A DNA stretch of 64,000 nt from Fimenecus sp045543095 (GTDB lineage Bacteria > Bacillota > Clostridia > Oscillospirales > Acutalibacteraceae): NCBI GenBank assembly GCA_045543095.1, contig JAZQMC010000013.1:37415-101414 (forward strand). The letters are read 5' to 3'. Shown here piece after piece: positions 50,467-59,304 of this stretch (positions within the stretch are counted from its first letter, which is position 1; each line of letters starts with the position of its first letter). The notes beneath the pieces are model-generated. The model was not told the origin of the DNA, did not search any database, and worked only from the letters and a program-made list of their open reading frames with translations. The position numbers and the translations under genes are program-made.

Positions 50467-51903
50467 ATGGCTGAACAGAAAAAAATGGTTGAGGAAATAA
50501 CCTCAATGGACGTGGACTTTGCCAAATGGTACACCGACGTGGTAAAAAAAGCAGAGCTCGTTGAATATACAAGTGTTAAAGGATGTATGGTTATTCGACC
50601 TTATGGCTATGCAATTTGGGAGAATATTCAGAAAACTCTTGACAATATGTTCAAAGAAACAGGGCACGAAAATGTTTGTATGCCTATGTTTATTCCCGAG
50701 AGTCTTCTTAACAAAGAAAAAGACCACGTTGAAGGCTTTGCCCCCGAAGTTGCTTGGGTAACACACGGTGGCAGTGAAAAACTTGAGGAGCGTCTTTGTG
50801 TTCGACCTACATCAGAAACTCTTTTCTGTGAGCATTATGCTAATATAATTCAGTCTTACCGCGACCTTCCAAAACTCTATAATCAGTGGGTATCAGTTGT
50901 TCGTTGGGAAAAGACTACAAGACCTTTCCTTCGCACAAGAGAATTCTTGTGGCAGGAGGGACACACAATCCACGCAACTGCAGAAGAGGCAAAGGAAGAA
51001 ACAATCAAAATGCTTAATGTTTATGCTGACTTCTGCGAGAATTATCTTGCAATGCCCGTTGTTAAGGGCGTTAAAACTGCAAAAGAGCGTTTTGCAGGTG
51101 CAGAAGATACATATACTATTGAAGCACTTATGCACGACGGTAAGGCTTTGCAGTCTGCAACAAGCCACTATTTTGGTGACGGTTTTGCAAAGGCTTTTGG
51201 AATTCAGTTCCAAGATAAAGACAATAAATTAAAGCACCCGTTCCAGACATCATGGGGTTGTACAACTCGTCTTATCGGTGCTCTTATTATGACTCACGGT
51301 GACGATAATGGTCTTGTTTTACCACCAAAAATCGCACCTGTTCAGATTGTTGTTATTCCTGTTGCTGCTCATAAGGCAGGCGTTAAGGAAAAGGCAACTG
51401 AAGTTTATGAAAACCTTAAAAAGATTTGCCGTGCAAAGATTGATTTGAGCGACAATTCACCCGGTTGGAAGTATGCTGAATACGAAATGAAGGGTGTTCC
51501 GCTTCGTCTTGAACTTGGTCCTCGCGATATTGAAAATAATCAGTGTGTAATTGTTCGCCGTGATACAAGAGAAAAGTATTTTGTATCTCTTGACGAGCTT
51601 GAAACAAAAATCCCCGAGCTTTTACAGATGGTGCATGACGGCCTTTATAACTCTGCACTTGAGCGTCGTAGCAATATGACTTATGTTGCTAACAATATGG
51701 ACGAAATGATTGACATTGCAGAAAACAAGCCCGGATTTATCAAGGCTATGTGGTGCGGTGACCGCGAGTGCGAAGATGCTCTTAAAGAGCAGGCAGGCGT
51801 TTCATCAAGATGTATTCCATTTATGCAGGAAAAAATCGGCGGAACTTGCGTTTGCTGTGGCAAGCCCGCAGACAAAATGCTCTATTGGGGCAAAGCGTAT
51901 TAA
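50467..51903 (+). CDS. proS: Prolyl-tRNA synthetase, archaeal/eukaryotic-type short form
   Basis: 478 residues, class II. NQWVSVVRWEKTTRPFLRTR (motif 2 region, about 140) and TSWGCTTRLIGALIMTHGDD (motif 3 region, about 260) with LVLPPKIAP. It lacks the bacterial editing insert and has the C-terminal zinc-binding extension with Cys near residues 435-466 and the terminal Tyr of the archaeal-type enzyme. AAAGGATG selects the ATG at 50467. No T-box leader. Confidence 0.95.
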   Translation: MAEQKKMVEEITSMDVDFAKWYTDVVKKAELVEYTSVKGCMVIRPYGYAIWENIQKTLDNMFKETGHENVCMPMFIPESLLNKEKDHVEGFAPEVAWVTHGGSEKLEERLCVRPTSETLFCEHYANIIQSYRDLPKLYNQWVSVVRWEKTTRPFLRTREFLWQEGHTIHATAEEAKEETIKMLNVYADFCENYLAMPVVKGVKTAKERFAGAEDTYTIEALMHDGKALQSATSHYFGDGFAKAFGIQFQDKDNKLKHPFQTSWGCTTRLIGALIMTHGDDNGLVLPPKIAPVQIVVIPVAAHKAGVKEKATEVYENLKKICRAKIDLSDNSPGWKYAEYEMKGVPLRLELGPRDIENNQCVIVRRDTREKYFVSLDELETKIPELLQMVHDGLYNSALERRSNMTYVANNMDEMIDIAENKPGFIKAMWCGDRECEDALKEQAGVSSRCIPFMQEKIGGTCVCCGKPADKMLYWGKAY

Positions 51904-51934
51904 TTGCAAAGTGCAAAATGCAAAATGCAAAATT
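51904..51934 (+). repeat. TGCAAAATGCAAAA run, copy A
   Basis: TTGCAAAGTGCAAAATGCAAAATGC... Similar runs at 53931-53962 and 59303-59330 (same strand) and 19149-19185 (opposite strand), always just behind a coding region. Confidence 0.7.
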
Positions 51935-51936
51935 AT

Positions 51937-51968
51937 AACCCGACCAGAAGGTCGGGTTAAATTTTTTT
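51937..51968. terminator. Terminator of proS (also usable for the converging gene)
   Basis: Perfect 9-bp stem AACCCGACC/GGTCGGGTT with an AGAA loop; TTTTTTT on the plus strand. Confidence 0.88.
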
Positions 51969-51971
51969 ATT

Positions 51972-52769
51972 CTACACTAAACTGCTATATTTTTCTTCCC
52001 AGATTTTGCAGGCGTTTGTGTATTTATGTTTTAATTTTTTATCGTCGGTATTGTTTTTATATGCGTTGTATTTTCTTCTTACCTCATAAGAACGATATAG
52101 ATATTCAGAGCCATTCCAGAAGTCTGGCATATCAACTCTGCCAATTTCGATAATGAATTTTGCATCATCTGAAATCATAAGCCAGTTTGGGAATGTGATT
52201 GTGTCGAACGCAACGCTGAAATTCAGCTTGTCGCGAAGTGTGAGATAACCTATATATTCATAATGATAAGCAAATGCTCTTAATGTTTCAAAGTCTTTTT
52301 GCAGAAGAATACCTTGCAATGCAGACTCTTTACCCTCGTTATGAAGCTTTGTTTCGCTTTCAACGGTAATTTGATTTTCTTTTACGGCATTTACAAGTGC
52401 AGTAAGTTCTTTTCTTGCTTGTTCAGACTGCATACGGTATTCCTGGTCGGCTTTATAGATTTCGTGGCACATTTCGGTGCGGTTAATGTCTTTCATAAGA
52501 TAAATCTGCACGCAGGCATAAGAACTTGCACAGATGGTTATAATACTAAAAATGATTTCAAGCAGTTCTTTTGGGTTTTTAATGAAATTATGTATTGTGA
52601 TTTCACTCTGCACGCCCGTGCTTGCAACCTGATAAATAAGGTAAAGCACAAAGGCGATAACTGATAACGCTAACAGGGTTTTAAGGAATGTCAAAAAACT
52701 GTTAAAGCCTGTGTTACCTGAAATGACAGATTTTTTTAATAAGATTTTAATTTTGCTTTTCTTTAACAT
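51972..52769 (-). CDS. Membrane protein, DUF4760-like
   Basis: 265 residues. Two membrane helices (about 26-48 and 70-92), the second before a Tyr-rich segment, then a long cytoplasmic helical domain with coiled-coil character (about 95-150). The two-helix plus helical-domain layout with YEYIGYLTLRDKLN near 165 resembles DUF4760-type proteins. Function unknown. Followed upstream by a GNAT gene 16 bases away. Confidence 0.6.
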   Translation of the reverse strand: MLKKSKIKILLKKSVISGNTGFNSFLTFLKTLLALSVIAFVLYLIYQVASTGVQSEITIHNFIKNPKELLEIIFSIITICASSYACVQIYLMKDINRTEMCHEIYKADQEYRMQSEQARKELTALVNAVKENQITVESETKLHNEGKESALQGILLQKDFETLRAFAYHYEYIGYLTLRDKLNFSVAFDTITFPNWLMISDDAKFIIEIGRVDMPDFWNGSEYLYRSYEVRRKYNAYKNNTDDKKLKHKYTNACKIWEEKYSSLV

Positions 52770-52785
52770 TTTAAAATTCTCCTAA

Positions 52786-53220
52786 TCAGAAAACTTTTTT
52801 ATATCCCTTAACATAGTTGGGCGAGTAGCCAAGTTTTTCATAGAATGCGTGTGCATTTTTTCGAGAAAAACTTGAAGTGAAGTTTATATAACTGCCGTTA
52901 TGCTCTTTCACATAGTTTTCAAGCTCTTTTATAAGGAAAGGACCCACACCTTGACCTCTGTGTTTTTCATCAACAACAAAATTTTCCATACTGTAATAAT
53001 ATCTTGCGTCGCCTGTAAGGTCAAAGCATTTGGTAAGTGACGCGGTGGCAATAAGCTCATCTTCGTCATTATAAACGCAGAACAATTTATACATTGGGTT
53101 ATTTTTAGTTTCTTCAAGTACTTTGCACATTTTTTCAAAATCGCCCTCACTCTCGGTGAGTTGGCAATATAAATCAAAAAGCTTTTTAATGTCTTTGTCT
53201 TTAAGTGTTTGAATTTGCAT
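52786..53220 (-). CDS. GNAT-family acetyltransferase
   Basis: 144 residues, single GNAT domain: FVVDEKHRGQGVGPFLIKEL near 77 (acetyl-CoA loop R-G-Q-G-V-G) and NAHAFYEKLGYSPNYVKGYK at the C-terminus. Substrate unknown. Precedes the DUF4760-like gene on the same strand. Confidence 0.88.
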   Translation of the reverse strand: MQIQTLKDKDIKKLFDLYCQLTESEGDFEKMCKVLEETKNNPMYKLFCVYNDEDELIATASLTKCFDLTGDARYYYSMENFVVDEKHRGQGVGPFLIKELENYVKEHNGSYINFTSSFSRKNAHAFYEKLGYSPNYVKGYKKVF

Positions 53221-53380
53221 TGTTTGATAATACCTTTCATTAGTTATATTGTGATTTTATACCTTTTTTCGACAAAAAGCAAGATAATGTTGCGTACGCT
53301 TGGTAAATATTATCACTTGACCGAATGTGAATTTGTTGATATACTGAAAACAGATAATAAATATAAAGGGTAAAAAACAA

Positions 53381-53914
53381 ATGAAATACAGAAAAATCTA
53401 TATTTTAATGACCCAATACCCAGGATTTGATGCTAAAATACTTCGTTGGTACACAAGGTTTCCGTATACCCATACATCAGTAGGACTTGAAGAGGATATG
53501 GACACCTTTTATACCTTTGTGAGCAAGGGCTATCTTGTAGAAAGCATTACAAGATATGAAAAGCCGGACAGACCTTCTTTCCCCTGTGCCCTGTATGAAA
53601 TAGTAGTTACCGATGAGGTTTATGAGCAAGTTAAAAAAATGGTGCATGACTATAAAGCACGGAAAAAGATGCTTAAATATTCAACACTGGGGCTTATAAT
53701 GTGCTTTTTAAAAATACCCTTAAAGCGTAAAAATCATTATTTTTGTTCACATTTTGTGGCAGAGGTACTGCATAAATGCAAGGTTTTAAAACTTAAAAAG
53801 CGAAGCACATTGTATTTTCCTAAAGATATTTCAAAGCATAAAGAATTAAAACTGATTTTTACAGGCACTCATCTCGGATTTGTCGAAAAATTTGTAAAAG
53901 CGAGCAGAATGTAA
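53381..53914 (+). CDS. Permuted NlpC/P60-like (papain-fold) protein
   Basis: 177 residues, no signal peptide. FPYTHTSVGLEE near residue 27 supplies the catalytic-type His and HYFCSHFVAEVLHKC near 121 the Cys, in the His-before-Cys order of circularly permuted NlpC/P60 enzymes (YiiX/YycO-like). Such proteins hydrolyse amide or ester bonds; some act on lipids. Tandem acyltransferase genes lie next to it on the other strand. Confidence 0.7.
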   Translation: MKYRKIYILMTQYPGFDAKILRWYTRFPYTHTSVGLEEDMDTFYTFVSKGYLVESITRYEKPDRPSFPCALYEIVVTDEVYEQVKKMVHDYKARKKMLKYSTLGLIMCFLKIPLKRKNHYFCSHFVAEVLHKCKVLKLKKRSTLYFPKDISKHKELKLIFTGTHLGFVEKFVKASRM

Positions 53915-53930
53915 ATTGGAGTTTGTCGAA

Positions 53931-53962
53931 ATGCAAAATGTAAAATGCAAAGTGCAAAATTA
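53931..53962 (+). repeat. TGCAAAATGCAAAA run, copy B
   Basis: AATGCAAAATGTAAAATGC.. followed by AAAGTGCAAAATTA, directly behind the NlpC/P60-like gene. Confidence 0.65.
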
Positions 53963-53994
53963 AGGGTCTGCGACGCAGATTTTATAAATAACAG

Positions 53995-54079
53995 GTCATT
54001 CTGAGGAACGAAGTGACGAAGAATCTCTACTGGTTTTACTCTCTATTTAAAAGAGATTCTTCGCTTCGCTCAGAATGAC
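53995..54079. repeat. GTCATTCTGAG palindrome, copy 5
   Basis: 85 bp with arms GTCATTCTGAGGAACG..GAAGAATCTC and GAGATTCTTCGCTTCG..CAGAATGAC; the centre is longer than in the other copies. Confidence 0.9.
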
Positions 54080-54097
54080 ACAGAACAAAATAATCCC

Positions 54098-54118
54098 GAC
54101 AAATTCAAATTTATCAAA
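54098..54118 (-). repeat. TTGATAAATTTGAATTTGTCG repeat, inverted copy
   Basis: Exact reverse complement of the first 21 bases of the copies at 27263 and 59397. Confidence 0.8.
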
Positions 54119-54147
54119 CAAAAAGGACTCAATACAAGTTGAGTCCT
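54113..54147 (-). terminator. Terminator of the acyltransferase pair
   Basis: Minus strand AAGGACTCAA pairs with TTGAGTCCTT and is followed by TTTTGTTTG. Confidence 0.75.
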
Positions 54148-54153
54148 TAATTT

Positions 54154-55440
54154 TTATTCAGTTGCAATTTCAAAGGCTTCTTCTGTGGCGAGGGCGAGCT
54201 TTGTTACAATATCTTTTTTCTTTGGTATGCAATAGAATGAGTCGTTTGTGGTTGAAATTTCAAAGCAATCAACATTCTTTTCTTTTAACTGATTAAATCC
54301 GTATTCAATATGCAGACTGTAAAGACCTTTTGTCTGTCTTTGAATACGGTAATCATTGCCGTTGTAATGGCCCTCAATTACAAAACCGTTTTCGAGGTTG
54401 TGAGTAACTTTTGCCTTGCCCAAAGGAACATAATCGTGCACATTTGGTTGGGAATAAACATAGAGTTCTTCTTCGTAAGAGTATTTGCCCTCAAGAAGTT
54501 CAGTTTTCACATTTTCACGTTCCCATTTATACCAATCGGGAATATGTGAAAATTCAGTTTCGCCGTTAAGAGCCTTTAATTCGCCTAAAGTGGTCATTTC
54601 CCATTTCTTGCCGCATTCTTCACAGTAAAGGTGAATTCCTTTTGAGTTCATTCTGTGTTCAGTTTTACAAGCCGGGCATTGATAAAGCACCTTGTGAAGC
54701 CCCTCGGCACGCTTTTTATGCTTGATGATAATGTTGTTATCCTTTTGCCATTTAAAATCGTCATAGGTCATTTCTTTGCGAATAACAGCATTTATCTCTT
54801 CAACGCTCATTTGCGACACCTGTTCAGCGGTAAGAACTTGCTTTACGGTGGCGTGGAATGGTGATTTTCTGTATGTGAAATTTGCCCAGAACGGCAAATT
54901 CAGATAATTACCGTGATTAAGCATCACCACAAGTGGAACACTGTTCTTTTTAACAAGCTTGCCGATGGCGTCGGGCAGGATTGATTGTGTTCCGTCAGGT
55001 GTGTAGCGGGCTTCGGGGTACATACAGAATACATCGTTGTATTCTTTCAATACTTTTCTGCAGGAACGCACAAGAGCGGTGTCGGTTGTAAATTTGTGAG
55101 TACAGATACAACCTGCTTTTTCCATTATATTAGGAAACAAATGAAAAACATTGAATGCCGCAACAATATTTACCTTGTGAGGATAAGTTGCCCTGAAAAG
55201 CATTGCAAAGTCCATAAATTGCATATGATTTGACAAAAGTATATAGGGCGGAGTTAAGCCGTCCATATTTATTTTATCAATTTTGTAACCTGCACGAATA
55301 AAAGAGAGAAAAAAGCTTGAAAGTCGGTAAGCACCTTTTGTGATATTATCCGGCTGTTTTACAGGAACTTTACCGACAGCATATCGTTTTATTTCGTCAG
55401 GATAAATAATTTCCGTAAGTTTTTCTCTTTGTTCGTTCAT
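54154..55440 (-). CDS. PlsC-like acyltransferase with internal zinc ribbon (second gene of pair)
   Basis: 428 residues. The acyltransferase motif N-H-x4-D is LSNHMQFMDF near residue 73, and CMYPEARYTPDGT near 139 is the equivalent of the PEG(T/S)R box. A zinc ribbon CPACKTEH..LYCEECGKKW lies near 255-280 inside the chain, unusual for this superfamily; a C-terminal beta-rich domain (about 320-428) follows. Likely a membrane-associated lipid or glycolipid acyltransferase; substrate unknown. Six bases behind its paralogue. Confidence 0.8.
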   Translation of the reverse strand: MNEQREKLTEIIYPDEIKRYAVGKVPVKQPDNITKGAYRLSSFFLSFIRAGYKIDKINMDGLTPPYILLSNHMQFMDFAMLFRATYPHKVNIVAAFNVFHLFPNIMEKAGCICTHKFTTDTALVRSCRKVLKEYNDVFCMYPEARYTPDGTQSILPDAIGKLVKKNSVPLVVMLNHGNYLNLPFWANFTYRKSPFHATVKQVLTAEQVSQMSVEEINAVIRKEMTYDDFKWQKDNNIIIKHKKRAEGLHKVLYQCPACKTEHRMNSKGIHLYCEECGKKWEMTTLGELKALNGETEFSHIPDWYKWERENVKTELLEGKYSYEEELYVYSQPNVHDYVPLGKAKVTHNLENGFVIEGHYNGNDYRIQRQTKGLYSLHIEYGFNQLKEKNVDCFEISTTNDSFYCIPKKKDIVTKLALATEEAFEIATE

Positions 55441-55446
55441 AATAAA

Positions 55447-56742
55447 TTACCGTTGTAAAGCAGTTTCTTTGCTTTCGTTTAAAATTTTATACATTTCTTC
55501 TGTGGCGAGCATAAGCTTTGTAACTACATCTTTTTTCTGAGGAATACAATAAATAGAATCGTTTTTAACCGAAACATCAAAACTGTCGGTTTTATTAAGT
55601 TTCGTAAAACCAAATTCAATATGCAAGGTGTAAAGGTTTTTTGTTGCACGCTGAATTCGATAATCGTTACCGTTGTAATTACCCTCAACTACAAATCCGT
55701 TATCAAAATCGTGAGTAACGCGTGCTTCACCCAAATCAATAAATTTATCACCGGGAAGTGAATGTGCGTGAACGGTGTCTTCAAAATAATATGTACCATT
55801 GAGAATTTCTTCGCGTACACATTCTCTTTGCCATTCATACCAATCAGGAGCGTGAGAAATTTCTGTTTCACCCTCTAAAGCCTTTAATTCGCCAAGTTCA
55901 GTAAGTTCCCACTTTTTACCGCATTCTTCACAGAAAAGGTGAATACCTTTTGTATTCATTTTGTGTTCAGTTTTACAATGGGGGCATTTATAAAGAACCT
56001 TGTTAAGACCTTCAGCACGAAAATCCTCAGTTATTCTAATATTATTATCTTTCTGCCACTTATATTCGTCATAATACATTTCACGCTTTATAACTTCGTT
56101 GATTTCTTCAACGGTCATATTTTCAATTTCTTCTGCAGTAAGCACTTGCTTCATTGTTGCGTGAAAAGGTGTTTTTCTGTAGCTTTTAAAGTTCCAGAAA
56201 GGTGCGTTGAGATAGTTACCGTGGTGAATCATCACAACAAGCGGAACTTTGTTTTTCTTTACAAGTTTGCCTACGACCTCGGGGATAAGTGCAGTTGTGC
56301 CGATGTTTGAATATCTAGCCTCGGGGTACATACAAAGAATGTCGCCGTATTCGTGAAGCACCTTATGGCATGCACGGATAAGACTTATATCCGTTGTAAA
56401 TTTGCGGTGACAGGCACAACCTAATTTTTCCATAATTTTTGCCATGCCCACATAACCGTCAAGTGTGGCAATATTGTTGAAATTATAGGGGTGCACAGCT
56501 TTAAAGCTTACAATGAAATCTGCAAACTGTGTATGGTTGCAAAGAAGAATATAGGGTGGTTTTAAACCATCCATATTTATTTTTTCGATTGTACTTCCGC
56601 CACGTACTGCAAATTTTAAAATAAAACGGCAGACATTATACGCTAATCCCTTATAGAACTTGTTTTGTCTGTCGGGAATAGTTTTAGGAAGATATATTTC
56701 TAAATCTTCGGGATATACAATATAATCCTTAATCTCGTTCAT
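55447..56742 (-). CDS. PlsC-like acyltransferase with internal zinc ribbon (first gene of pair)
   Basis: 431 residues, clear paralogue of the downstream gene through its whole length: KINMDGLKPPYILLCNHTQFADF (N-H-x4-D), MYPEARYSNIGT, zinc ribbon CPHCKTEH..LFCEECGKKW and the same C-terminal domain with WNDYRIQR-like NGNDYRIQR. Start at 56742 behind GAGGGTGAAG; a longer in-frame start at 56775 is less likely. Tandem duplication is the simplest origin. Confidence 0.82.
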   Translation of the reverse strand: MNEIKDYIVYPEDLEIYLPKTIPDRQNKFYKGLAYNVCRFILKFAVRGGSTIEKINMDGLKPPYILLCNHTQFADFIVSFKAVHPYNFNNIATLDGYVGMAKIMEKLGCACHRKFTTDISLIRACHKVLHEYGDILCMYPEARYSNIGTTALIPEVVGKLVKKNKVPLVVMIHHGNYLNAPFWNFKSYRKTPFHATMKQVLTAEEIENMTVEEINEVIKREMYYDEYKWQKDNNIRITEDFRAEGLNKVLYKCPHCKTEHKMNTKGIHLFCEECGKKWELTELGELKALEGETEISHAPDWYEWQRECVREEILNGTYYFEDTVHAHSLPGDKFIDLGEARVTHDFDNGFVVEGNYNGNDYRIQRATKNLYTLHIEFGFTKLNKTDSFDVSVKNDSIYCIPQKKDVVTKLMLATEEMYKILNESKETALQR

Positions 56743-56836
56743 AACTTCACCCTCAAAGGTTAATTTTGTAACCAATTTGTAACTATTTTATCATATTCGA
56801 CAAAATTTATCAAGTATATATATTTTGTTAAGATAC

Positions 56837-57715
56837 TCAATCTTTGACAAATTGTGCAATATCTGGAGGAAGGGGAGAACGAATTTCAATTTCTTCTTGC
56901 GTTACGGGGTGTGTAAATTTGCAGTAGCAACAATGAAGTGCCTGACGCGAAATGTCGTCGCGGGGAGTACCATACATTGTATCACCTGTAAGCGGAGTTC
57001 CCATAGAAGAAAAATGTACGCGGATTTGATGTGTTCTGCCCGTTACCAAATGGATATGCAAAAGAGTTCTTCCCTTATGATTTGAAACGGCTTTCCATTC
57101 AGTAATTGCACGTTCACCGCGTTCGTCAACTGTGCGGATTGTAAGTATGGGGTCGGGGCGGTAAATGGGTTTGTCAATTATTCCCTCACCCTCATAAATG
57201 CCCTCGCAGACCGCGTAATATTCTTTATAAACCTTACCCGAAAGTCGTGCGGCGGTAAATTTGTTGAGTGCACAGATTACAACACCCGAAGTCCCACGGT
57301 CAAGTCTGCCAACAGAACGAAAAACTGCCTCTTTGCCCTGCTTTTTAAGGTGATATGATACCGCATTTGCCAATGTATCACCCTGATGATTGTGTGAGGG
57401 GTGCAAGGGCAACCCCGCGGGCTTGTCAACAATGAGCAAATCGTCATCTTCATAGAGAATAGTCAAATCGTAGGGCATTGGTTCAACAATTTTGTGCTTG
57501 TGGTCTTGCTGTTCGGGCAGATGAAGACAGAGCAAATCACCCGAATGAAGAATGTCAACGGTGCGGATATGCTCGCCGTTACAGGTAATTCCGTCAGGTA
57601 TGTTTTTAAGGTGGCGAATAAGCCTTGCTGAAGCTTCAATTTCGTCTTTAAGAAAGGTCAGTACACGCTCACCATCATATTTTTCTGTAATTTTATATTT
57701 CAAATATCTTTCCAT
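56837..57715 (-). CDS. RluA/RluD-family pseudouridine synthase
   Basis: 292 residues. N-terminal S4-like RNA-binding domain (about 12-75), then the catalytic domain with HPSHNHQGDTLANAV near 107 and the Asp motif VGRLDRGTSGVV near 134, and TGRTHQIRVHFSSMGTPLTGD near 228. Makes pseudouridine in rRNA or tRNA; the site cannot be told. No ribosome binding site is visible: TATAAT stands only seven bases before the ATG, so the mRNA may be leaderless. Confidence 0.92.
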   Translation of the reverse strand: MERYLKYKITEKYDGERVLTFLKDEIEASARLIRHLKNIPDGITCNGEHIRTVDILHSGDLLCLHLPEQQDHKHKIVEPMPYDLTILYEDDDLLIVDKPAGLPLHPSHNHQGDTLANAVSYHLKKQGKEAVFRSVGRLDRGTSGVVICALNKFTAARLSGKVYKEYYAVCEGIYEGEGIIDKPIYRPDPILTIRTVDERGERAITEWKAVSNHKGRTLLHIHLVTGRTHQIRVHFSSMGTPLTGDTMYGTPRDDISRQALHCCYCKFTHPVTQEEIEIRSPLPPDIAQFVKD

Positions 57716-57717
57716 AC

Positions 57718-57745
57718 TTGCATTATAACATAAAAGTGCTATAAT
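57718..57745 (+). promoter_or_regulatory. Divergent promoter region, P-II-like/antiporter unit and pseudouridine synthase
   Basis: Plus strand: TTGCAT, 16-base spacer, TATAAT (57740-57745), 46 bases before the P-II-like gene. Minus strand: extended -10 TGTTATAAT overlapping the same stretch, with its -10 at 57722-57727. The two promoters would compete. Confidence 0.6.
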
Positions 57746-57790
57746 ATGAAGACGAAAAATCATTAAAAATTTTTTAAGAAAGGTGATTTT

Positions 57791-58135
57791 ATGCAGTTAC
57801 TTATTCTCATATTACATAATTCAAGACATATGGATAAAGCTCTTGCATTAATGCTTGAAGCGGGCATTCACGGTGGCTCGCTTTTGGACTGCGAGGGCGT
57901 TTTGCAGGCTATGAGCCACAATTCAGTTGAACCACCACCAATTTTTGGCTCACTTCGTCAATATCTTAACCCCGAGCGTGGCGGAATGAACAAAATTCTC
58001 ATTTCAGCCCTTGAAGACGGTCAGGTTGACACAGTTAAGAAAATCGTCAACGAGGTTACGGGCGGTCTTGACAAGGCAAACACAGGCATTATGATGACTT
58101 TACCAATTCTTACAATCGAGGGACTAGCAAAATAA
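57791..58135 (+). CDS. P-II-like small regulatory protein
   Basis: 114 residues. LLILILHNSRHMDKALALML and AGIHGGSLLDCEGVLQAM follow the first half of the ferredoxin-like P-II/GlnB fold; a loop with PPPIFGSL takes the place of the T-loop, without the uridylylated Tyr; LDKANTGIMMTLPI resembles the C-terminal part. It overlaps the antiporter start by one base (TAATG), so it probably senses a ligand and controls the antiporter. Start behind AAGGTGA. Confidence 0.65.
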   Translation: MQLLILILHNSRHMDKALALMLEAGIHGGSLLDCEGVLQAMSHNSVEPPPIFGSLRQYLNPERGGMNKILISALEDGQVDTVKKIVNEVTGGLDKANTGIMMTLPILTIEGLAK

Positions 58136-59304
58136 TGAATACTTTATTGGGGTTGTCATTAGCAATGGTTGTGGGTCTGCTGATGACGAGAATAATGAAA
58201 AAAATAAACTTGCCGAATGTTACGGGTTATCTTATTGCGGGACTTTTGGTTGGTCCTTATTGCTTAAATATATTTTCAAGTGAAAACCTTGAGGGATTTA
58301 CAATTCTCACTAATGCGGCACTTGGATTTATAGCATTTTCAATCGGCGGTGAGTTCAAATTATCATCACTTAAACAGCTTGGTGCAAAGGTTTTTGTAAT
58401 CACACTTTTCGAGGCTGTGGGTGCCACGGTTATTGTTTCAACAGTGATGATTGTATTGGGTGTTGACACATCACTTGCCCTTATTCTTGGTGCAATCGCA
58501 TCTGCAACAGCACCTGCGGCAACACTTATGGTTGTGCGTCAGTATAAGGCAAAAGGTCCTGTTACTGCAACTCTTTTGCCCGTTGTTGCGATTGATGATG
58601 CCGTTTGTCTTATGCTCTTTTCAATTCTTTCAAGTGTGGCAAAATCACTTGAGGCGGGTGCAGGATTTGATTTCAAAGCAACTATTTTAAAGCCAATTCT
58701 TGAAATCGTGGGTTCACTTGTAATCGGATTTGCGGTGGGATTTGTACTCTCAATCGCCACAAAATTCTTTTTATCTCGTGCAAACAGAATTTCACTTGCA
58801 GTTACTGCCGTATTTTTAGGTGTAGGACTTTCAGAAATGCTCGGTCTTTCATCACTTTTGCTTTGTATGGCAATCGGTGCGGCTATGGCGAACTTCTCAA
58901 AGGTCAGCGATGCGGTTATGGAGTGCACAGACCGTTGGACACCGCCACTTTTTATGCTTTTCTTCGTAATTTCTGGTGCAGAGTTCAATTTTGAAATATT
59001 CAAAACAGTTGGTCTTATCGGCGTGCTGTATTTAGTTCTCCGTTCTGCAGGTAAATATTTCGGTGCAATGTTTGGTTGTGCACTTGTGAAAACCGAGAAG
59101 AATGTTAAGAAATATCTCGGTATAACTCTTTTGCCACAGGCAGGTGTTGCAATCGGTATGGCACAACTTTCATTAACGGTTGTCCCCGAATACGGCGAGC
59201 AAATCCGTGCCGTAATACTCTGTGCAACTCTCGTTTATGAATTAGTCGGACCATTACTCACAAAAATCGCCCTCACAAAAGCAGGGGAAATTAAAAAAGT
59301 ATAA
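58135..59304 (+). CDS. CPA2-type cation:proton antiporter
   Basis: 389 residues, about 12 membrane helices and no C-terminal RCK/TrkA domain. GYLIAGLLVGPYCL near 31, GAIASATAPAATLMV near 121 and the ion-binding Asp pair in VVAIDDAVCLMLF near 151 are characteristic of KefB/NapA-like exchangers; the double Asp suggests electrogenic exchange. With no RCK domain, regulation may rest on the coupled P-II-like protein. Confidence 0.88.
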   Translation: MNTLLGLSLAMVVGLLMTRIMKKINLPNVTGYLIAGLLVGPYCLNIFSSENLEGFTILTNAALGFIAFSIGGEFKLSSLKQLGAKVFVITLFEAVGATVIVSTVMIVLGVDTSLALILGAIASATAPAATLMVVRQYKAKGPVTATLLPVVAIDDAVCLMLFSILSSVAKSLEAGAGFDFKATILKPILEIVGSLVIGFAVGFVLSIATKFFLSRANRISLAVTAVFLGVGLSEMLGLSSLLLCMAIGAAMANFSKVSDAVMECTDRWTPPLFMLFFVISGAEFNFEIFKTVGLIGVLYLVLRSAGKYFGAMFGCALVKTEKNVKKYLGITLLPQAGVAIGMAQLSLTVVPEYGEQIRAVILCATLVYELVGPLLTKIALTKAGEIKKV

